NCBI GenBank assembly: GCA_902806565.1
Contig: CADCXA010000030.1
Coordinates: 372,001 to 436,000, forward strand
DNA length: 64,000 bases
Source of the DNA: Hypoxylon rubiginosum
Taxonomy: Eukaryota; Ascomycota; Sordariomycetes; Xylariales; Hypoxylaceae
Direction of reading: 5' to 3'
Shown: piece by piece, positions 11,854-22,404 of the stretch
How the letters are laid out: every line of letters begins with the position of its first letter
Position numbering within the stretch: position 1 is the stretch's first letter
Position numbers and translations under genes: made by a program
The notes under the pieces: model-generated
Databases searched by the model: none
The model's input: only the letters and a program-made list of their open reading frames with translations
Told to the model about the DNA's origin: nothing

Positions 11854-13532
11854 TTCCAGGCGTGATGACAGAACGAAAAAGTTTAGAAAACTGAAAATGT
11901 AGACCAGGGATGCAGTCGATGATTTCTCATGTCTTTGCTAGGAATGGATTATTAATTATTAATCCAATAAATAGGTACCTGCTTTCAGAGCGGGGCGGTG
12001 GTTTGTCAGCGGCGTAGCCCTCCAGCTTTAAATAGGGGTTAGACATGTCAGCCTGGATATGGGGGTTTTCAGTTTTTTTCCCTCTCAGCCTCTATATCTC
12101 TAACTACCTCCTTGCTAGGTAATTAAGTCGAGGGTCCTTGCATATTAATGTAGTTTTTTTTTTCGTGCTGTTAGACGCTCACCGTAGAATATAAACCTCC
12201 TTACCTACATCCCAGGTACCATTTTAACAATTCTTTCCTGAAACTGATAATTGTCTGAATGTGATTACTAAGCTAATAGTTGATTTAAACTATAATGGTA
12301 TAAAGTATAGGGCCAACCCCACATCAAACACAGAGCCTCAAGAAGGGGATTTAGCCATCAACCGCGGATGGTTCTGGAGGTTTGGCGGCTGTAGTCATTC
12401 CGTCAGCCCTCCCTGCGCTACTAAGATATATCAAAATTAATTTCGGAGCAATAGCTACGAGGTTCCCAACCATCCGCAAGCTACCATCGCTATAATCAAG
12501 CGGAACTCGTATTGGAAGTCATAGTGACAAACATCTAGCATTGGCATTGTCAGAATCCCGGGATCTGTTCATGTTGTAAGACCGTAGATTCTAAGCTTTG
12601 GCTTCAGAATATACTGTATCCAGGTCATAATAGAGGGGAATTACGTTATTACCCCAATGATATATCAGGCGAAACGTCACCTGGTACAGGAAGTGTGGTA
12701 CAGATTTACTTAGTCTCTGTCACAGTATAGCAATTACCTAATAGGTAGATAGGTAGGTAGAGATTATTAGACTGCTGATACTATATAGAGTCGAAAGGCT
12801 GGCGTTTGTTGTGACACACCTCGCATATTTCCTGCAAGCTACTTCTACAATCCCTACTCTTGCTGCGCGATGATCAAATCAGTTTCATTATCATAGTGAG
12901 GTATGGGACGACCTGAGTCTAGATGCCTGCAAGAGTCTACAAGGTCTATAGGAAGTATCTGCACTTCTGATGTAACAAGAACGTTGATCCAATGGTTTCC
13001 TAGAGAGGTTCTGCTACATACCTGCAGACCTGATAGCTATAATAATGCCTCAATTGGAGAGCTTGTTATTTAAAAAGCAAAAGTAGGCAGCCAAGCAGCC
13101 CATTGCTCCCGAAAGATACCACCTAGCCAAGCCATAGCACTATCACATCTCACCTGCTGCAGGCTAAGGTAGTTTCGTATTCGTCCATTCGCGATCGAGC
13201 CACTTGAGAAGGTGGCAAGGCCTCTCTTCACGTGCTTAGCCAGTAGTCCGAAATGTCGTATTACCCCAAATTGCAACACCCCATACTCTTGATGATAGTG
13301 GTTGCAGAGATGCCCTCAATTTGCGATGGTCACAACTTGGATTGGATACTACTTGCGCATCTAGACCATCCTATACGCTGGCGGGGCTAGTACCAGGTGT
13401 ATGAGTTCATAAGAATATCTTTGAGCCATGACGGTCTTTAAATGTAGGATAGATCATCTTCTTCCCCTTAGTGACCATAGTTCCAAAAAGCATACATCAC
13501 ATTCAGTAACGGTTCAAAAAAAATTTGCCACC
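11854..13532. other. Long AT-rich intergenic region
   Basis: About 1.7 kb between divergent SDR and P450 genes. It holds T-runs, GGTAGATAGGTAGGTAG microsatellite-like sequence near 12745-12762, and a small inverted repeat at 12364-12477. A 69-codon frame at 13070-13279 (minus) has no recognisable domain. Probably old repeat DNA plus the P450 promoter. Confidence 0.5.
12364..12477. repeat. Short inverted repeat, 10-bp arms
   Basis: GCGGATGGTT (12364-12373) and its exact reverse complement AACCATCCGC (12468-12477) bound a 114-bp AT-rich segment. The length fits a tiny MITE-like relic or a chance dyad. No target-site duplication could be confirmed. Confidence 0.3.
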
Positions 13533-15312
13533 ATGCTTCTTGACCTGAAACAAGTTTCTCTCCCTCAAGCTAACATATTGTGGCCTCTTGTCTTTGGTCT
13601 TGGTGGTATCTGGATCCTACTAAGGAGCGTTTACCGTCTGTTCTTTCATCCCCTCTCCCATATTCCAGGTCCCAAGCTGGCGGCCATTAGTCGCGCATAT
13701 GAGTTCTACCATGATGCGATACGTAATGGAATGTATATTTGGGAGATTGAGAAGATGCACGAGAAATACGGTTCGCTACTCTAACGCCTATGTCTTCCCT
13801 ATCTTGTTTAACCTAGGCACTTATAGGTCCGATTGTGAGGATCAGTCCTCGCGAGATCCATGTCAAAGACCCCTACTTCTACGATGAAGTCTATGCTCCT
13901 TCCTCAAGAAAGCGAGAAAAAGATCCCGATTTTGTCAGTATATTTGGGTTGGCAACGTCAACGGTCGCAACAGTCGGCCACGATCTTCATCGCCTTCGTC
14001 GAGGGATTCTCAACAACTTCTTCTCCAAGAAATCAGTTATGGATCTCTCCTCCATCATTCTCGAGAAGCAAACAACACTTAGGCAGCGTCTGGAGAACGC
14101 ACATTACGATGATGCTGTACTTCGACTAGACGACGCCTATGCTGCCTTGACGGCAGACATCATCGCGCAGTACTCGTGGGGTACGACGCCTAACTTTCTA
14201 GAGGATAAAGATTTCCGCAATGACATTCGCGAAGCTGTCAACAATATCACCTTATTGGCCCACTTTAGCAGATTCTTTCCCATCCTAAGTTCTATGCCGC
14301 GCTGGCTCATGGGTATAGTTAAACCCGGCGCCACGGCATTGTTGGACATGCAAGAAATGGCGACGCGATCCAGTGCTCAGAAGTCTGGCGAAGGCGCGCA
14401 GAAGACCATATTTGACGCTTTGACGGACCCTAGTGTCCCGCCTCAAGAGAGAACTACTCGCCGGCTGGAAGATGAAGGGTTGCTTGTGATTATTGCAGGC
14501 ACTGAAACCACGGCGAGGGCGTTGACGGTGGCTTCTTACCATATCTTTCAGAACAGGCCGTTGATGCTGAAACTTCGCGATGAAGTTCGAACAGTGATGC
14601 CAACTCCGACTACGGATGCGCCGTGGTTGGAACTAGAACAACTTCCTTATCTGGTGAGTAGACCCCTCGCATAGCAAGTTGGTGTCTATAGACCGGGGTA
14701 AAAGGGGCTAACGTGGGCTACGCTGCTAAGACTGCCACTATCAATGAAGCACTTCGACTATCCCATGGTCCCATCTTTCGATCAACTCGGGTTGCACTCA
14801 CAGAACCTTTGACTCATAAGGATCTGGTAATTCCGCCAGGAGTACGTAACCAATAATCTCTTACCTTCAAACTATATCAGACTTACATTTGTTCTTTAAT
14901 CGCAGACACCAGTCAGCATGTGCACCTATTTTGTTCATATGGACCCCAGCGTATTCCCGGAACCGGCCAGTTTCAAGCCAGAGCGCTGGATCGAAGCTGC
15001 CGAGAAGGGTCAACATCTGAACAGATTCATTGTAGCATTTAGCAGGGGGAGTAGAATCTGTCTTGGCATGAAGTGAGTATTGTGTGTGTTATCCGCGCAC
15101 CGATGCTACGAATAGCTGACAAGAGGATTGCTTATAGCCTGGCTTACGCGGAATTATACACGACACTAGCTAATATAATTCGCCGCTTCGATGTAGAGCT
15201 TTACGAAACCGGACCTGGTGATATTCGTATCGATCGTGACAAGGGGCTCGGACAGCCAGAGCAAGGCGAGTTCAGAGTGCTTGCAAAGATTGCCAAGATT
15301 ATCACGGAATAA
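13533..15312 (+). CDS. Cytochrome P450 (trichodiene-oxygenase-like type)
   Basis: An intact P450 of 505 aa. The start is ATG 13533 in a perfect GCCACC context, though the frame is open upstream. Exons: 13533-13770, 13827-14653, 14731-14841, 14906-15072, 15138-15312, all junctions in frame. An N-terminal membrane anchor (about residues 12-30) is followed by the hinge [10 protein letters not shown]. Further motifs: I-helix AGTETTAR, ExxR as EALR, PERW, and haem loop [18 protein letters not shown] with the Cys ligand. Sequence style ([15 protein letters not shown]) matches fungal class II P450s of the trichodiene-oxygenase-like group (CYP58/65). No terpene synthase or PKS lies nearby, so a biosynthetic role cannot be assigned; it could act in detoxification. 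Confidence 0.92.
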
Positions 15313-15509
15313 AAGGACATCTGATTTTTACGGTTATTGCGATATCGAACTTCCTTTCTGAAACAAGTGGAAAAGTACCTACCTATGTAGGAGGTAGGCC
15401 GCTCTTTGTCTCATGTTCTCTGAACCCATATTAAGTCTCAATTACCATATTTTTCCCCTTATGAAGTACAAAGAAGGGGTCAACTAGGTACCTATGAATA
15501 CACAATCAA

Positions 15510-17212
15510 CTATGATTCTTCGTCCTTTTTCCAGGACAGCCCCGTCTCGAGGTTTTCAGCCTCCTCGATGCCATCGATGACCAATGCATCGGGCAGAAGC
15601 AGGGTTTCCTGGGCTGGCCAACACATGTTCAGACCAATGTAGACCACAGAGGCGCTTAGGAAGCCATAATACCAGACCAGGTCTCCAAGATATTTCACTC
15701 CTCCAATGTCCAGTGAAGGATTCACGTTGGCTGCAAGACCCGGCATCACTGGGCCAATACCGGCAAGCATCGCGGCAATGGCTCTCCAATTCCATCCAGC
15801 TCTGTACGCATACCGTCTGTGAGGGTTATAGAGCTCTGATACTTCGATGCGTCGTCCCTTCACAACCCAATAGTCTGAAATCGAGATCCCCACGATTGGT
15901 GCCAGAAATACTGCTAGGCTCCCCATAAAGTTAAGTAAACTTGCAGCACTAGTGATAATCTTCCAAGGAACCATGGCCCATCCGCCTATGATGGTGCAGA
16001 TGATCGCAGCTCGACGAATGTTGAGATACTTTGGAAACAGGCTTGATAAGTCGTTAGACGCCGATATCACGTTGGCTGCTACGTTGACTCCAATCTGTGC
16101 AACCATCCAAGCCAACCCGCAGTAGAAGGCGGCAGCCCGACCCCCTGGAGAGGTCCACTTGCTAGCGAGGACTAGAGGATCCCAGACGTATTCGCCATAC
16201 AAGATCTTGGATGCGGACGCACTGACTATTCCAAGAAAAGCTATCAGGAAGCAGATTACCGGAAAGACGATCGTCTGATAGTAAATGCTTTGGGGATTTT
16301 TCACGTAGCGTGTAAAGTCCGATATGTTAGCTCCAACAGTCGACCAACTGCTGGTCTGCGCGGTCAGTGTCGAGACAATGAGCCAAGATCGTGTCCATCC
16401 AGACACAGTCGGCTCTTGATTCCAAATATCTCCGGAACCCCCCGCCATGACACACACCGCGATGGTTGTGCCAACAGCAGCAGTCGTAGCGATAAATGCC
16501 TTGAAAACAAAGAACCACTTCAGCCGATGGGGACGGATCAGAAGGAAGGGCAACTGGATGCTCCAGAAAAGAAAATGGCTTAGGAGACCCTGGCTCGTAA
16601 TGCCCGCGTCTGCCGGTAGGTGATTTGGGATGTCGGAGTAGCTTGGCCAGATGGCCGTCAACATCACCGTCATGGCTGTGCTGCCTGTATAAGTCTGTAT
16701 CGCATGCCAAAACAGAGCGGTAACCATGCGGCAGATAATTGGGAACTTCGCCCCATGGTATCCAAAGCTCGATCGGATCCAGACAGGGAAAGGAACGCGA
16801 AGGTATGCCCCGGGCGCACCGTTAAAAGCAATAGCGAATGCCATAACAATTGACCCAACGAGGATTGTCCACACGGCTTCACGCCACGTCAAGCCGATTA
16901 CGAGGATTGACGCACCGATCATCCAAGTCTGGACTGAAAGCTACACAGGTGAAGGTAGGTATTTGTTAATCGCCATCAACATTTATGATGCTGGTTAAAA
17001 GTTTAACTTACGATACCAGATAGCCAGTAGCCTACGACTGAAACCGACGTCCATAGCTGTCTTTCGGGAGGTGTGACATCGAGGTCGGCATTGGTCCAGG
17101 TACCCTCAGGAGCAAAGGAAGTGCGCTGCTTTGGAAGGACCCATCCCGAAGCATGATGCCTCCCTTTTAGCTTCCGCTGCGCACTACCGACTCGTTGAGA
17201 TATATAGTCCAT
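15510..17212 (-). CDS. NCS1-family nucleobase/ureide permease
   Basis: A polytopic transporter of 543 aa in the nucleobase-cation-symport-1 family, which imports uracil, cytosine, allantoin, hydantoins or thiamine-like compounds at the plasma membrane. Exons: 17212-17012 and 16940-15510 with a 71-nt intron (GTAAGT donor). The cytosolic N-terminus leads to WTNADLDVTPPERQLW, typical of the Fur-type subgroup, then about 12 hydrophobic segments. TM1 contains the split GYWLSGI region, and SWSTVGANISDFTRYVK carries the conserved NxSDFxRY motif. The gene is divergent from the amidase across a 739-bp promoter with an exact CGG-N6-CCG site, suggesting co-regulation. Substrate is not readable from sequence. 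Confidence 0.92.
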
Positions 17213-17951
17213 TTTCTGGACTACTAGAAGCAACGCTGATGGTCTTACACCCCGGGATAGACTTAGACTACTTGTGGAGTATTATACTTGGGAGGGGACA
17301 AGTAGATAGGCCTATCAGCCTATAAGAAGCTCCCCTATTACGGAGGCCTGTCTTGGAAAAGATCTACGACGGTACCATCAATAATAAGTCATGATTATGC
17401 GAGGTCTTATGTACCTAGGTAGGTCTATGTAGATAGAGCTGCACGTAGCTACGCTGTTATCAGAAAGTGTAACGACGACGCACAGTGAAATGGTATAGTG
17501 TACCTAGGTAGAGAGGGAAGCTTGATACGGATAGCCTACAGAAAATAACATCAACAGCGTAGTGGCCATGCTATCCTACATGTTCCCGCAAGGTTACGGG
17601 AAGCTGTTTTGAGCTAGAGCTCGCGTACTTCATTGTTTGCCTCCCGCTTGGTGGTAGTTATCTTTACCTTGTACCATTTATCTCATGCAAGATGATTACA
17701 CTGTAACACGACGTTACAGCGGCCTGTGCCGATATTGGTTTCTCCGCATGCATGGAAACTGAGGGGCAGAGGGGTAAAGGGGTTGTGAATCTACCCCTTA
17801 TTATGAGGAGACACAGTTTTCTAACATGACCCATGGCGTTGGCTCCTACATATTAGCATATGACATCCTGATATATCGGTGTGCTTAACAATTTTGTGCC
17901 CTCTCATGGTTTTCCGGCTGGAGTATATTGAAGTTTAACATAGCCACAAAC
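17213..17951. other. Divergent promoter, permease / amidase
   Basis: 739 bases between two start codons. It holds TACCTAGGTAGGT-like repeats (about 17410-17425 and 17500-17512) and the Zn2Cys6-type site listed at 17720-17731. No gene. Confidence 0.6.
17720..17731. promoter_or_regulatory. CGG-N6-CCG dyad, putative Zn2Cys6 binding site
   Basis: CGGCCTGTGCCG is an exact CGG-N6-CCG inverted repeat followed by A, close to the UaY consensus TCGG-N6-CCGA and matching the PPR1 spacing. It lies about 220 bp before the amidase ATG and 510 bp before the permease ATG. The neighbouring regulator at 19869-21968 has PPR1/UaY-like sequence. Binding is inferred. Confidence 0.5.
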
Positions 17952-19519
17952 ATGCCTGACGTTCGTGAGATTACGATAGCACAAGTACATTACGGATTCA
18001 AGAATGGTATTTTCACTGCCGAAGAGCTTGCTGCTACATTTTTCAACCGTATTGAAAAATGGGACAAATCCGGTCCTCGTATCAACTCCACAATGGCTCT
18101 ATCGCCAACGGCATTGGAAGAGGCGGCTGTGCTGGACATCTACTTCAAGGAGCACGGTAAACTGAAGGGGAAGCTTCACGGTATTCCCGTATTGATAAAA
18201 GATCAAGTATGGAAACGATAAGTTAAGTAGTGTTCATGGTGCTGATAAAATCTTTCCAGGCAGATACCAAGGGGATTGTTACTACATATGGCTCAGCCGT
18301 GGCTAAGAATAACGTCCCCGATGAAGATGCCTTTGTCGTCACCAAGCTGAAGGCAGCCGGAGCGGTGATTTTGGGAAAGACTACAGTTGCAGAATGGGCT
18401 TCGGTTTGGTTTAGTTGCAATGGTGCAACTGATTACGAATTCACCAAGAACCCTTATAACCTCAGCCATGACGTAGGAGCATCATCGAGCGGCTCCGGAG
18501 CGGCTGTGGCTGCAAATTTCGCAGTACTGGCCGTAGGGGAAGATACTGGTGGTTCTATTAGAGTGCCGTCGTCATTCTGCAACATTGTCGGTCTCCGCCC
18601 AACTCCGGGACTCATCTCACGGACGGGATTCTGCCCATTGATCAAAGTTCAAGACACACCAGGCCCAATGACCAGAACCGTCACAGATTGCGCGCTTATG
18701 CTTGACTGCATGATAGGCTTTGACCCTAGGGATGAGTTCACGGGATTTGCAGCTACTGCCGCCGCCCTCGGGCTGCCAAGGGGCGGTAGCTATGCCGCTT
18801 ATCTTCAAGATGGACTCGAGAAGATCAAAGGGGCAAGAATAGGGGTCGTTCGGCAGAAGTTCGGCTCAGATTCTGACCCCTATTGCAAGGCAACTAACGG
18901 GGTCGTGTTAGCGGCGATTGCCAAGCTTCGGGCTGCTGGAACAACATTTGTTGACGTTCACATCGAAAACCTCGACCACTACATGATATACCCTCTGACA
19001 TATCTTCAAAGGTCTCGTAGCGATATCAATAGCTTCCTGGCAACAAAGCCTCATCTCCCCCAGGATATTGCGGATATAGTGCCAGAGAAATCGGACAAAC
19101 CATATATGAGCACTACCTGTGCTTTGGCACATGGCCCGCTAGACCCTAGGGACGATCCGACTTACGTAGACAGGATCCTGCTGCGCGACGAGTTCAGGCG
19201 CAAGGTGGATTGTCTTATCGCCTCGCTCGGCCTAGATGCGCTCACCCTGCCAGACGTCCGGGTTCCGCCGCCACGATTTGAAGATGCCATGAGCGGTAGG
19301 TTTATGAAAGACGGAGTGGAGGATTTTCCAACCAACACATTCTTTGCTAGCGTGACACGTCACCCAGCTATTTCCGTTCCTGCTGGCTTCACGGAAGATG
19401 GACTCCCGGTTGGTATGGAATTTATCGGCTTGGAGTATCAAGAGCAGAGTCTACTTGAGTTGGCGTATGGAGTTGAGGCTATTGTAGGAGCTAGGAAAGC
19501 GCCTCCTGGTCTAATCTAA
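17952..19519 (+). CDS. Amidase-signature hydrolase
   Basis: An amidase-signature (AS) family enzyme of 504 aa that hydrolyses a carboxamide or N-carbamoyl-type bond. Exons: 17952-18206 and 18260-19519. The Ser-cisSer-Lys triad is visible: Lys in PVLIKDQ at about residue 84, the Ser-rich GASSSGSG loop, and nucleophile region GEDTGGSIR. The substrate loop continues NIVGLRPTPGLISRTG, as in glutamyl-tRNA amidotransferase A and fungal amidases. ATG 17952 is chosen because the family start MPDVREITIAQV follows it; the frame is open slightly upstream without an ATG. Divergent partner of the NCS1 permease, upstream of a regulator and an oxoprolinase, so a role in nitrogen release from an imported amide or ureide is plausible. 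Confidence 0.92.
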
Positions 19520-19868
19520 GTGTGCGTATGTCTGCGACAGGTGGGCGCCGATGTCTTGGCTCCACGCACGGAATAACGAAATTTCAAGTTGAACTGTAAT
19601 ACTGTTATGAATAATGCATATTTTAACCGAACAACCATAGTATCGTTGCTCTGCTGCTTTCGTTTAGGTGGGCATTCCTCATCAGTTTCAGGGGCTGTCT
19701 TTGGAGTTCACCAACATTGCTGGGCCAACGACAGTCTCTTCTATTTTATTTTATTTCAACCGTTTGGCAGCGGCGCACCTTCTTGGCCTTTGATTCAATA
19801 CGATAATTGCTGCATACATCGTTAAATTTTTTCATTATACCTACATAGTTGTCTTAATATAGATTACA
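19520..19868. other. Intergenic between convergent genes
   Basis: 349 bases between the amidase stop and the stop of the minus-strand regulator. AT-rich 3' sequence; no gene seen. Confidence 0.55.
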
Positions 19869-21968
19869 TCATCCGAGTTCTAAATGCGAAGCATCAAACA
19901 TGTCCTGCAGGCTGAATGCAGGTCCCATATCAACATTAGAAGTAGGCCATTGCGATGCCGCAATAAGATACTCGGCAAACTCGAACGGCTCATCAGGAAA
20001 TATGCTAGTGGGTTCGTCGGTTCGCCAGGCTGCCGCGGAGAATGGTATATGCTGCCTCAAGGCGTTAATCTCGTTGCCTAGAGTCGCACTCTCGCTACTA
20101 TTATCTTGGTCTCTTGCCACCAACCACTTTAATGTTGCGGCTGACAGGGACTCAAAAGCATCTCTGCATCCGCTCGCACCTGGAAATCGTTCTGCCAAAG
20201 CCGTCAGGGTGCTTGCGCAATCCTGCGCCGCCGTCATTACGTCGAGAATGGGTGCATTGTTTCGGACCTCTGGAGACTCCCAAATACAATATACCATGAT
20301 TAAACCAGCGAGGAAGAGACCATGGACACATTGCCATATGACGCAGATCCTCCCGTCTCTCTGTAATGTTTTGTTCGCTTTGATCAGCTGACAAGCCGCG
20401 TCGAAACAGGTTTGCAGAGATTCGGTTGTGGGACGCGGAACTAATGGGTTGGGTCGATGAAGTAATAAAATGGCATTTAACCACCTCGCATCCCACCAGC
20501 ACTGCTGCGAGTAGATGCTATCGGGGTCTGCTTGAGTTATGTCAGGTATAGCTTCCTTCCACGCGCGAAGCCGTGGCTGAATGTCGCGGATCCATAGCGA
20601 ATAGTTAGCGCGGGGGTATGCTAACGTTGCCCCTTCGAGTTGATGATACAGAACGTGTTTAATCTCTGACTCGAGCTTGTACAAAACAATGATATGATTG
20701 GCCATACGTTGGCCGTGAACATCGGTTGTATCTAGGTGTTGTCCAGAATAAGGATCTGGAAGACCTGTGTTGATGCTCTGGTCGACGATACCAAAGGGCC
20801 GTCCAAGGGTGATTGCAAGAATACGATCAAAGCGGTAGGTGGCCCAGAACAATCTACGCCTCTCATCGAGAATTGTCTGTGGCATGGCCAGGACAGCGTC
20901 CGTCTCCCAGTGTAGGCCAAGGTCAATACATAATCGTAGGGCTATGCCAGTCAGTTGCCATAGACTCCCCTTGCTAGGGTTCAAGGAGATATACTGGGCG
21001 AGCAGCAATACTACTGTCAGTGTTTCGAGATCGCTAGGTGAGTACGAGAGTAGCCTATCGACACATCGAAGAGCCGAATTGAAACAACCTTCACTTTGAG
21101 GTGGCCGAGTCCCCCCTGCGAGTGGTAAGCTGCAAAGTCCGACCGCGAAAACTATGTAGGCAATGAATAGATCTCTATCGGCGACTCCCGAAATGTTGTT
21201 ATGCGTAGTCTCGAATGCACTGTACACACGCTCTAAGACCTCACTGACTTTTGCCTTTGTCAATACCGGCACATGAGGTGTTCGGTGGCGGAAATAGACA
21301 TCCATGATGTGCTGGGCTGCGTGGCGCGGAGGGAGAGATGAAGATACAATAGGGGACGGCGCGGTCATCTGAATCGAACCCCTTGTCGGACCTGGCGACA
21401 CCGGAATGACGATGTCAGCTTTGACGCAGGCGAGAACCATCTTCGCGAACGTAACACCGCTACTCGTTCCAATGAATTTAGGTTGGTTGCTGCTCTCTAG
21501 CATAACTAAACCCATCGACTTGACAACTTCCTGGGGATCTGACGCAGTGGACTGCACCGTTGTAGCACCCGTAGGAGGGCTAACGCTCTGACGATCATCG
21601 GCATCTGCCGGAACTGGAGTGGCAGATGTGATCGCTGTGGAGGCGCTCTGCCTTCTGAGCCCTGAGAGTTCGGACTTGAGCTGCCTGACTTCTTCCTCGA
21701 GAGTTGACACGTAGTTACGCGGAATCTCGGCTTGCTTTTCGCTGTCGTATGCCAGGCACGGCACACGAGCAGCATCGCAACTTGAACATTTTGGATAGCG
21801 AAGGTCGCACTAAGGATGGAGGTTAGCTTTTGGCTTTAGCGCATCCCCAAGAAATCTGAGAGGCTGACTGACCCGTTGTTTTCTCCTACGACATCTTATG
21901 CAAGCATTTGTGCTTCTGCTGAGCCGAGACGATGCTCTGTGTGGACTACGAGGTAGATGATCACCCAT
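19869..21968 (-). CDS. Zn2Cys6 transcription factor, PPR1/UaY-like
   Basis: A nuclear transcription activator of about 678 aa. Exon 1 (21968-21873) encodes MGDHLPRSP and half of the zinc cluster; a 63-nt intron splits it; exon 2 (21809-19869) supplies the rest. The six cysteines are spaced C-X2-C-X6-C-X5-C-X2-C-X6-C (CIRC, RRRKQRC, YPKCSSC, then VPC). Next come a linker resembling the EIPRNYVSTLE stretch of purine/pyrimidine utilisation regulators and a coiled-coil dimerisation segment. The fungal-specific middle homology region runs from about residue 180 to 450, with LWQLTGIALRLCIDLGLH and RRRLFWATYRFDR. It is divergent from the oxoprolinase gene across 436 bp, which makes that gene, and the permease/amidase pair, likely targets. 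Confidence 0.92.
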
Positions 21969-22404
21969 GGCTAGCTCCTGAACCAAACCATTTAATTCGT
22001 ATTACAGTAAGATTTCTCAACATTTTCGGAGACTCGACTCCAGCACGAAACGAAATGACTTCTGCACTGACTCTTAATCGCAGAATTCCGTCCGACGGGT
22101 TTGTGGGTCATCGGGATTTGCCAAAACCCACCCCCCTTCGGCCAAAGCCGGTGGGGTCATAGGGGGCTATCTCTCGCCTTAACGGGACAATCCCTGCGAC
22201 AAGATGGAATAGACCTACACCCACGGCTTGTATCCGGATAGTGATAGCGCTCTAAAAGCGTCATATAGACATAATAGGAGGTGCCGAGCTAAAGTGCGAC
22301 GACAGGCATTCATAAGAATTCATAGCAATTCATACTCGATGTCTCGTCTTTAGATGCGGTAAAGCTAGGACGACGAAGAGCTTTGGTTTGGCTTAAAATT
22401 CACA
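21969..22404. promoter_or_regulatory. Divergent promoter, regulator / oxoprolinase
   Basis: 436 bases with two candidate zinc-cluster sites. CCGTCCGACGG (22088-22098) contains an everted CCG/CGG pair and a reverse-strand CCGTCGG. TCGGGATTTGCCAA (22111-22124) is one base from the UaY consensus TCGG-N6-CCGA. A direct repeat GCGACGACAGG occurs at about 22293 and about 22412, the second inside exon 1 of the oxoprolinase. Function inferred. Confidence 0.45.

Noticed and set aside
14580..14600. tRNA B-box-like GTTCGAA words here and at 57290 and 60051
   Set aside because: Each lies in a coding exon or lacks a cloverleaf partner A-box at the right distance.
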